DNA from: Hormiphora californensis
Lineage: Eukaryota > Ctenophora > Tentaculata > Cydippida > Pleurobrachiidae
Assembly: GCA_020137815.1 (NCBI GenBank)
Contig: CM035358.1
Span: 5,235,488 to 5,299,487, forward strand
Direction: 5' to 3'
DNA: 64,000 nt
Shown piece by piece: positions 54,251-64,000 of the stretch. The translations under genes were made by a program, and so were the position numbers. Within the stretch, counting starts at the first letter, position 1, and each line of letters opens with the position of its first letter. Below the pieces are notes generated by a model. It saw only the letters and a program-made list of their open reading frames with translations, was not told the DNA's origin and searched no databases.

Positions 54251-57200
54251 TTCTGTCGGTCTGTCGGTCTGTCTGTCTGTATGTCTGTATGTATGTCGGT
54301 ATGTCTGTCTGTCTGTATTCTGTCTGTCTGTCGGTCTGTCTGTCTGTCTGTCTAATTACCACTCTCCCCAGAGGATGAAGGGGAGTGCCGATATCTCTCC
54401 CTCGTTACGGCATGTAACAGTACAGGAAAGTTGGGAGACGCTGAAATTCTGGCAGTTACCGATGTCCTCTTTGTTGAGATAAAGGAGGGCGATCCAGTGG
54501 AGTTTACCAGCGCTTGCAAACATTATCTAACACAAGGTGGGTTACACACACATTCTGGTAACCACGGTTACATTCTGGTAACCATGGTTACATTCTGGTA
54601 ACCATCGTCCACGGTAACCAATAACAACCCCACAAACCTTCAGGGACATTTTTCTTTGGCATCACGGAACAGGGTGATAGCTATGATTTAACAGTAAACT
54701 TCCAAAACAAGGTTAACCGGCAATCAAAAGTGGACTCTCGCTTTCTCTGGTAAGATCTATTCACTACTCGAACCCTTTTTTTAATATATGTAAAAAGGAT
54801 CTGGGTCCGTATAATTTATATATCCCCTGTGAAACAGGAACCGACCGAATCAGGAAATACTGGTCTCTGATTGGCTGATAACCAGTCACGTGACCTAAAT
54901 AATGAGTTCTGATTGGTAATTGGTTGTTTACTTGTTTCGGTCGGTTCCTGCTGTGAAACAACCAACCTAATATTCTCCCAGGAACAGATCCCTATTGACC
55001 CATCCGCTCAAGTTTTTCTCCGCCTACACAACTTGGTTTGCCAGCCTAATCTGTGGAAGTGTGTCTGTGTGTACGGTGTATGCAGGTGCCAACCAGGCCC
55101 GGGCTGCCGTTATTAGTAGGGTCAGCTCGGAGAGGGCCGGAGCTCGATTTCAGGTGAGAAGAAATTGTAGAAAGAATAATAGCTTGATTTCTTTGTGTAG
55201 TATGAGATCTCATACAATGAAATCAAATGAGAACAAATTGTATTTTACCCTACTTCACTCAAAGAGAGAATTTAAGAAGTTTTCAAACGCCCCCGGTCCT
55301 CAAATTACTAGTTTTATGACAGTTCAATAAACAGTCAGTGAGTGTGTTGCTGTGCCGGTCGCAGGTAAGACACGCTGAAAGATGGTGGTAATCTCATGGA
55401 GTGGGATTTTAGTAATCTTAGTGACCGTTTAGTGACCGTTAATTTAGTAAATCTTGACCGCTATCAGTGATGTGGTACTGGTAAATATATTTTCAATATC
55501 ATGTTATACCTTTCCAGTACATGTTATGTAATTTCATACTATCGAGCGTGAGACGTCTGATGTAACTTTGTGAGTGAATATATTCTTTCTTCCTCCTTCT
55601 ACACTCACAACCAATCTTTATCTCTCTCTCCTCTTTGTTACAGTCGCTCTCTACTATTTAAGTATTTAACTCTCCTAAATTTCTCATTCCCTACTATAAC
55701 TCTCCTATAACTCTCTTCTCATTAAAACACACCTCTACCGCAGTAATGCAAATGGTTACACAATCCTCTCTGTAACTCCGCTTTTCCCAGTGTGGTGACT
55801 GGTGTGTTTACCATGGTAACAGTTACCAATACAATTTCACGGTAACGGTAATGGTTACCATGTTAACAGTGTTAATACCTTGTTATCATCAGGTCAGGGG
55901 AGTGGATGACGGTGGGTCAGTTGCCAACTTTGTTGAAACAGAACAGATCCTCCAGCTGGGTGACAAAATGTGTAGTTTCCTACAAATTAGGGGCAGTGTC
56001 CCTGTGTTTTGGGAACAGAGCGGCCTACAGGTTGGATCTCATAAACTAACCATGACCCGAGGTTACGAGCTAACTCAGATGGCTTACGACAAGTAGGTTT
56101 ATTGACAGGAACCGACCGAATCAGCAAATGCTGGTCCCTGATTGGCTGATAACCAGTCACGTGACCTGAATAACGAGTTCTGATTGGTTGTTTACTTGTT
56201 TCGGTCGGTTCTTGTTTATTGGGGATTCTGAGCCAAATACTCAGTATGATAAGTTTAGTCATACGGCCCTGGTTTGGTTACAAAATAGCCTTCACGCACG
56301 CTGGCACGGGAGGGGTTGTTTCGTAACCAAGGCCCTGGTGCCATCCGATCGAACCCCGTCTCCAACTCATAAAACTAACTTATACCCCCCCCCCCCCTAG
56401 GCACATGACAGTACTAAAAAACAACTATGGTATGGTCATGATACTAAATCTGTTATCCAGTAAACCCAACACTGACGAGTGTTACCTGTCACATCAATAC
56501 CAGGTAGGAGCACCATAGGTCAACCTCCCCCTTCTTTTATTTGTGGAAAGTTTTACTTTTCTAATTACATCCCCTCCTTAGTCCTCTCCCCCTTCCTCTC
56601 CCCCTGTCTCATTTATGTACTTGCTTATAATTTGCTTCTGTATTATATATCCTGTCAAATTCCAAGTCACGTGACCTAATCTAACCCTTTTCCAGGCCCA
56701 CCAAGCTGACAGTATACACGATGACGTACTAATCCGGAACTTTGACTATCACTCTGTGGTGAGGAGTGGTAAAATGGAACTCCTGGCGCCCCTTTATAAA
56801 GACATTGAAACTTTTGTTGGTTACGCTGGGTTCTTCCGGAAATCGGGTGTAGACTGTCAGGGGTAAGTACTAATAGTACTAACAGGGGTAAGTACTAACA
56901 GGGGTAAGTACTAATTTGCCTTGTCAGGGGTAAGTACTAATTTGCCTTGTGGATCAGTGCTGGGTTACCAAGAAGAAGAAAGAGTTCTAAGCTCTTCTGT
57001 ACTCGGGGGAGGGCGACAGGACTCAAGATTTAATTACCTTACTCTCGTTTTTTAAGAAACGCTTTAGTAAGAAACTTTTTTATTTACTTTTCAAATGTAA
57101 ATTACACAATTCAGAGACACCACAACAAAATAGAACACCCCTAACTTGTTTATTTTCTTGAAAAAGGATAAATTCTTTTTGTTTTTGGATTGCTTACACC

Positions 57201-60200
57201 TGTAGTTTCCTAGAAAAAAGTTTCTTATTTAAAAGTTTCTTGAAATATGCGAGCTTAATTAACGAGAGTAAGGTAATATTAATTATTAACTTTGATATAA
57301 AACCTGTTCACAGCATCCAGGAGGGAGTGTTGCGGACGAACTGTCTGGATTGTATTGACAGGACGAACTCAGTTCAGAAGTATATCTCCCACCGTGTTCT
57401 ATACAAACAACTGGAGTATATTGGTGCCACGCCCCAGGTATTTTCATGAACCGACCGAATCAGGAAATACTGGTCCCTGATTGGCTGATAACCAGTCACG
57501 TGACCTAATTAACGATTTCTGATTGGTTGTTTACTTGTTTCGGTCGGTTCCTGGTACGTATTTTACTAATTTTTATCACCAAATTTGGTGATATATAATC
57601 AAGAAAAAAAAGCGAAATCATTAATCATACACATGTTATAATGGAACCCTATCCGTGCCATTTGTTTTTAAAAGAGTGGTGACACCATTGCATTACCAAC
57701 TTGTGTATTTGTAGATTGAAAAGTTTGCAGCAGCGATAGATAAATGCTGGCACAGCAACGCTAACCTTGTATCCAGGGCTTACTGTGGTACGGGTGCACT
57801 AAAGACGGCGGGTGGAAAAGTAAGTGTGACAGAAACAGGGTCATACTGAAACAGAGATAGAGTCACTACATAGTGAGTCGTATTAGGCTGTCCAGTATTG
57901 ATTGTCGTTGGGCTTTTATCGAAAAATGGTTTGAGATAGAGCAAAATGGACTTCACCACCGTTTTTCTCATGCGATTTTAGATCGGAATATGATGCCTGA
58001 TATTGGTATATGGTTGTTCCCGATTCCCACCAGGCTATTTCTTCTACGCCACTCTTTTTGCTGCTGCACGGGGTTACCAATGTTTTTTAAAAGCTGCTGG
58101 AAGAAAATTGGTACGGGTTCTTTAGCTCCCGTAGTGCTCAATCGCTAGACAATCGTCTAAGGATGAGATATGCATGCGATTTGGGTCTCTAAGTGTGCAC
58201 TTATAACCTCTAGAATAGTAAATGTATCATGAAAAAGCGAAAAAAGTGCATACAAAAACTGGCCCGTTTTCGAAAACCTCAATTAGTCACTTAAAAAGTC
58301 AACCAATCACATAATTGGCTTCACTAGGTCTTAGAGCTTACTTAGAACTATCTTTTACTGCAGAGTTTTTTATTGCAAGTCAATCTTGATGAGACCCGGA
58401 AGTAAAAATTTCTAATTTTGACCAACACTTTTTGGAGGCACATTGCTCAGTGACAAAATAAATATAGGATATTTTATTACATCTTAAACGATAGATAATT
58501 GTCCAATGAACAAGCTTGATGCAACAAAACATCACTCAGGTACCATTTTTAAGAAGTACAGCAGTTTTGGTGCTAAAACTCGAAAATCGCGATTTTTCAT
58601 ATGCAGCGTGAACAAGAGTGGTGTAGAGAAAATAGCCTGCTGGGAACCAAGCACATACCGATACCGATACCGGGCATCTTATTCCGATCTAAAATCGCAT
58701 GAGAAAAACGGTGGTGAAGTCCATTTTGCTCTATCTCAAACCATTGTCTCATAAAAGCCCAACGACAATCAATACTGGACAGCCTAATACTAAATACAGG
58801 AAGTTCAAGAGAAACTGAAACTGAAACAGAAACAGAAAAACAGAAACAGAGAAACAGAGAAACAGAAACACAGAATTAGAAAAACAGAAACAGAGAAACA
58901 AAAATAGAGACGGATAGAGAGTTTCTGTTAGTCTCTGACAGATCTACACAGAAAGTTGTAACAGTCTAACTTATCTTTAGATGGGCAAGCTCACAGACGC
59001 TACGAGATCCTTCAAACGGGCGATAAAGAACAATTTCCTGGATGATGAGCGACAGGAAGCCATTGAAGAGTTACTAATGTACCCCAGTAAACCTCTCAGT
59101 CCGGTTATCTCCAAATGTGAACGATTCCGTGAGTCCCCCAGATCCAATTGTTCGCGTCACTCCCTGCTTATGTAGTCTGTGATTCATATTGAATAGGTTA
59201 TGTAAAGACCTGAATTCGTGTAATATTTCACTATAATTTTCAGTACCCAGTTCGTTTGTGGATGGTCTGTTGGCTGAGTCACGTGACTTCTCCCAAAAGA
59301 TCCCAATCCGTGTATCCGTGGGAACTTGGAATAGCAACGGAGGTAAGAGAGAGGGGGATACCGAAATACGGCCACGAACCAACATAAATTACCCCACTGG
59401 GTATACAGTTACCATGGTAACTATACGGTTACCATGGTAACTATATAATACTATACAGTTACCATGGCAACTATACGGTTACCATGGTAACATAATGCAC
59501 TGTTCAGGTCGGATCCAGAAGGAAGACAAGAAAAAGTTGGCTGACTGGTTACTGGATGCTCCCGCTGTGACCCGATCCCGGAATGTGGACCTAATGAGTG
59601 ATGATCTGAGTGCCGTGGATATATCGCTTGGTGAGTAACTAAATTCGGGGCACTGGGATGATCAACCGATATACTGCAGCACTAGAGTATCGGTTGATCT
59701 TTAGATCTAATGATACCGCAATGGACCGCCTTGTGAGATCACCAAGCTATGTTAGAATGTTGCCCTAAAACTCCTCTCTCTCTCAGATGACAAGCTGGCC
59801 TCATTTGGTTACGTTGACAGAAGTGCCACTAATTTGAGTGACAGTCCAGATGTTGTCGTTATTGGTCTCCAGGAGTTAGTGGATTTGACCGCTGGAAACA
59901 TCGTTTCATCCAGGTAGGACCCGGTAGGACTTGTGACTTGTGTGTGGTTCACACCACATTATATTTCATTTCTATGAGGGTTAATTAGATCAGGGAGGAC
60001 CATCTTGACCCAAGTTAGAGATTTGTGGGTTTCCATATAAATGATTGGTAATCATGTAAATCAGGAGCCAACTTACCGGACAAAAACCTTTCCTCCGAGC
60101 ATCCTGGTAAATCGGGGTCCTACTGTATACTTCAATCGCTTGTTAACAAAACACCGAGATAATGGTACTAAACCAAACTTCACTTCAGTCAAAGTAAGAG

Positions 60201-61526
60201 GAGTCAGTGGAGTAGTTGGTTCCAAGATATCCTGTGTCGGGAGAGCTCATATATCCTGATATCATCTCTGCAACTTGTCGGAGTGTGTCTCTTTGTCTTT
60301 GTGAAGTCAAACCACGTTCAATACTGCACGTTAGTAAATGTGGGGTGTTTTAAATGAAAATATTTCCGAGATTTTCTCTCCACTTAATTGAATAATTAAA
60401 AAATTAATTGTGACTAATGCAGTTTTCCCCACGCAGTGATATTTGTATCGAGTCAATAAAAACTGGTCTGAAAGGCAAGACTGGTAACAAGGGAGGGGTA
60501 GTGATCTCCTTCAATCTCTACTCCACCTCTCTCTGTTTTGTATGTGCTCATCTCGCGGCTGGACAGACTGCAGTTAATGAACGGAACAAGCACTATGATA
60601 GCATTAGTGAGAAGGCAATACTGACAAATGTAAGTGGTTTGAATTTTAGTGAAAATGACAAAGTGGTGAATTTTAGTGAAACTAAGACATAAGAAGAGGG
60701 TGGATTTAAGTGAAATTAGGTTGTGTTACTACTTCCTCATAGCGATTTGGGTGTCAAAACTTCACTTTTTCCGGGGTGTATATTTCAGCTTTATATATCG
60801 GTTTGTTAAACCCTCCCTCTCTCCTATCCCACAGGGAATGGAACTAGATGACCACGATTATGTTTTTTGGTGTGGAGACTTCAACTACAGGATAGACCTA
60901 CCCAATCACCAGATAAGAGATCTTGTTAAAGAAAGTTGCTGGCACGATCTACAGTGTGCTGATCAACTGACTGTTCAGCGGAATATGGGCAAGGTGAGAG
61001 ATCAATAAATAAATCGGATGTAGATGTGTGACACAGGCATCACAAGTGTCACACTTTGGATGAGAGAGACGGAGGGCGCGAGAGTAATACGCGCAGGGGA
61101 AGGCGCGCGACACTCTTCAAATTTTCCCACGCTTCTCCCTTCTTATCGATTTTCAGAAACCAGTTCCTTTCCAACTTCAGTGTTGGACAATGAAATGTCA
61201 CACCCAATACCTATCTTTCTTCAGGTATTTCAAGGATTTAATGAGGGTCCCCTTGACTTCGCACCCACCTACAAATACGATCTGAACTCGGATTACTACG
61301 ATACAAGCGACAAGTTCCGTTCTCCCGCCTGGTACATATTTATCTCAGCAGTCCTGAATTCCGAAGTTTTAACCTTTTGATAATGATTAGTTTCTTATAT
61401 TTACTCTTTGGTCAGGTGTGACAGGGTGCTGTGGAGGTGTAAAGAGAGGACAAGATTCATGGACACTCTAACACCCGGTACCCTGCTTTACTACGGCTAT
61501 ACTGATATCAAGTCTTCGGATCACAG
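53767..61526 (+). CDS. SYNJ: Synaptojanin (SAC1-like plus inositol 5-phosphatase domains)
   Basis: Nineteen exons with agreeing phases: 53767-53887, 54060-54146, 54372-54536, 54644-54749, 54982-55153, 55893-56092, 56401-56503, 56696-56862, 57314-57437, 57715-57819, 58981-59128, 59244-59342, 59508-59630, 59787-59913, 60189-60329, 60437-60629, 60835-60993, 61225-61331, 61416-61526; about 853 residues so far. Dephosphorylates PI4P/PI(4,5)P2 to uncoat endocytic vesicles. SAC part: [22 protein letters not shown], and the catalytic Cx5R motif [15 protein letters not shown]. 5-phosphatase part: [80 protein letters not shown]. The WTDR motif reads WCDR here. The exon with the final strand (after SSDHR) and any proline-rich tail are not evident before the CT repeat. 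Confidence 0.93.
53940..53996. repeat. Palindrome in SYNJ intron 1
   Basis: attctgaatgtgatagtcct followed by gcaggactatcacactcaga: a near-perfect ~48-bp hairpin. Confidence 0.75.
54161..54353 (+). repeat. (CTGT)n microsatellite in SYNJ intron 2
   Basis: About 48 units with some atgt and cggt variants, ending 18 bp before exon 3. Confidence 0.96.
54835..54950. mobile_element. hAT-like MITE, 116 bp
   Basis: Ends caggaaccgaccgaatcag and ttcggtcggttcctg; exact 8-bp duplication ctgtgaaa (54827-54834, 54951-54958). In SYNJ intron 4. The 8-bp duplication and CAGG end fit hAT. Confidence 0.88.
56106..56214. mobile_element. hAT-like MITE, 109 bp
   Basis: Same family as 54835; flanks tttattga and tttattgg match in seven of eight bases. 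In SYNJ intron 6. Confidence 0.85.
56274..56332. mobile_element. Small MITE of the ggtaac/gttacc type
   Basis: Ends ttggttacaaaatagcc and ggggttgtttcgtaaccaa, with a gcacgctggcac core. In SYNJ intron 6. Confidence 0.5.
57037..57273. mobile_element. TA-flanked MITE, 237 bp
   Basis: Ends ccttactctcgtt and aacgagagtaagg with TA on both sides (57035-57036, 57274-57275); fits a Tc1/mariner-like MITE. In SYNJ intron 8, ending 40 bp before the catalytic exon 9. Confidence 0.75.
57445..57553. mobile_element. hAT-like MITE, ~109 bp
   Basis: Same family as 54835 (gaaccgaccgaatcaggaaa ... ttcggtcggttcctg), starting eight bases after the end of SYNJ exon 9; flanking gtatttt copies differ in distance from the ends. 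Confidence 0.8.
57883..58787. mobile_element. Tc1/mariner-like non-autonomous element, 905 bp
   Basis: Ends ttaggctgtccagtattgat and atcaatactggacagcctaa, flanked by TA (57881-57882, 58788-58789). The terminal inverted repeats run about 120 bp. No transposase frame with the expected acidic triad is seen. In SYNJ intron 10. Confidence 0.85.
59402..59496. repeat. Four X-box-like palindromes in SYNJ intron 12
   Basis: gttaccatggtaac (three times) and gttaccatggcaac (once) within 95 bp, separated by tatac-type linkers. Each matches the RFX half-site arrangement GTNRCC ... RGYAAC. Whether they bind RFX is unknown; the intron end (59507) is 11 bp further. Confidence 0.6.
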
Positions 61527-62813
<1,287 letters not shown>

Positions 62814-64000
62814 ATGTTTCGGGTTCTAAACTTTGTAGTTAACACGTTAATTGGAGGAAGCGTGATACTGCTGGTGATATTCATTAGGCGTCACGGATGT
62901 CACTCCTCGCTGTCGACCTGTACACTTTGCGGATTTTAGGTATGTTCAAGATTATTAAACCAAACAAGTGAGATGAATTTGTCCATACTACTACAACAGT
63001 ATTTCAGATGAATTAGAAGAGTAATTTAATACTTGAACTGGATTATAATTGATTTGGTTGCCTAATACCCGACCCTCTTTCACCTCACTCCAGTTAGAAC
63101 ATTATAATCTCTTCATGATACATCCCCAGATCGGCAACTTTACCAGCGTATGACCACCTAATTTCACCGAATGGTCTCGGTATCTGCTGTACTGGAGTGG
63201 TTATGGCACTTCTCTCCATCCTCTCCCTCCGAAGACATTGCTCCTACCGGGGATCTTGTCACGTTGCCAACTTGAAACCTTCCTTCTTTCTCCTCGTCAG
63301 GTCAGTAAACTAAAAATTTCTAACTAAAAAAACCTCTGCCTCACTTGGGTGTATTTTAGTTTAGTTTCACTTGTCAGGTTATATTATTAGTCTAATTCAT
63401 GCGTTTAACATACTTTTATTACCCAAATGTCACGGTTCATACAGTTACACTATTCATAGGTCATCCTCGAAAAATGATTATACTAAGTTCAACTCCTCCT
63501 GTTTTCAGCTACCTCTCAGCCCTGTTTGTAAGCTCTGCAATCCTCATAACAACACGGTTCGCGTATGGAAAACCCAGTCCCTCCTTCCTCTCAGTCTGTC
63601 TGAACGGTTCTCAATACGAGGGGGAAGATATCGTATCCTGTGAGGATGACACCGCCCTACTCGGTCATTGCTCCTCATTCTTCTCGCCCCATGCATCCCT
63701 CACATTCCTTACCGTTCCTTTCCTCTTCACCGCTCTGGATCTCCTTTTCCCCAGGAACCTCATTGCATCCTCCGTTGGTAAGGTGGGAGCTGTTTGTGCT
63801 GCGGTGTTTCTGAGTTTGGACACCGTCCAACGGAATCGTCATGATTTGGTTGATGTGGCTGTGGGAGGTTTGGTGGGTGTCGGGACGGCACTTTGGTCTC
63901 TTCGTAAGGTCTACGGACGCCTCACAACTCGGAGATTCACGGTGCTGGGTGATAGTGAGAAGAGTGGTTGTAAGAGGGTTGGGGATGTGGAGGATTTTAG
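62814..64000 (+). CDS. PLPP/PLPPR-like membrane protein (PAP2 fold), 3' truncated by window
   Basis: Exons: 62814-62939, 63130-63300, 63509-64000 (open to the edge). Hydrophobic segments: VLNFVVNTLIGGSVILLVIF, NGLGICCTGVVMALLSILSL, YLSALFVSSAILITT, ASLTFLTVPFLFTALDLLFP, VAVGGLVGVGTALW, as in the six-helix PAP2 family. The three catalytic motifs can be placed but look altered: RFAYGKPSPSF at the KxxxxxxRP site, FFSPHAS at PSGH, and DTVQRNRHDLVDV at SRxxxHxxxD. This fits the catalytically inactive PLPPR type. The first exon reaches TAG at its 3' end; with one T fewer in the run TTTT at 62933-62936 the next exon joins in phase, so a one-base insertion is likely. It may act in lipid signalling at the membrane, but activity is doubtful. 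Confidence 0.68.

Overview
The window is nuclear DNA from an invertebrate animal. Genes are split into short exons with GT-AG introns, the proteins are animal families (NRBF2, ACAP-type ArfGAP, SPOUT1, PSMD9, DCAKD, ZNF706, PAAF1, synaptojanin, a PLPP/PLPPR-type membrane protein), and the space between is packed with non-LTR retrotransposon pieces, Penelope-like retroelement (PLE) pieces, MITEs, foldback elements and microsatellites. I cannot name the species. Very short gene spacing plus a splice-acceptor-like AG just upstream of most start codons suggests a lineage with spliced-leader trans-splicing (ctenophores, hydrozoans, flatworms, tunicates and others do this). That is inference.

Layout. 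1-1.5 kb: last exons of a multi-pass membrane protein, with an intronic minisatellite. 3.0-7.4 kb: a secreted discoidin-like protein with a tandemly duplicated exon, one copy split by a 1.6 kb transposon. 7.4-20.6 kb: mostly repeats (two long foldback elements, CCCTT, GA and 24-bp arrays, two retrotransposon fragments, telomere-like tracts) and a few unrecognised exons. 20.6-21.5 kb: NRBF2-like gene. 22.4-23.5 kb: PLE 3' piece with GIY-YIG domain on the minus strand. 23.65-30.6 kb: BAR-PH-ArfGAP gene with a possible transposon-derived alternative last exon. 31.6-35.0 kb: SPOUT1. 35.2-38.0 kb: PSMD9. 40.0-42.8 kb: DCAKD, whose second intron carries a perfect 672-bp palindrome of PLE sequence with a hammerhead-ribozyme-like motif in each arm. 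43.4-47.5 kb: non-LTR element remains and tandem repeats. 47.6-47.9 kb: ZNF706. 48.15-53.55 kb: PAAF1. 53.8-61.5 kb: synaptojanin (SAC plus 5-phosphatase). 62.8 kb to the end: PLPP/PLPPR-like gene, cut by the window edge.

All recognised host genes from 20.6 kb onward lie on the plus strand, with 178-238 bp between three neighbouring pairs (SPOUT1/PSMD9, ZNF706/PAAF1, PAAF1/SYNJ). Several otherwise intact exons carry single extra bases that break the frame, which looks like residual assembly indels rather than pseudogenes. Repeats that copy an intron's own 3' splice site occur in at least four host genes.
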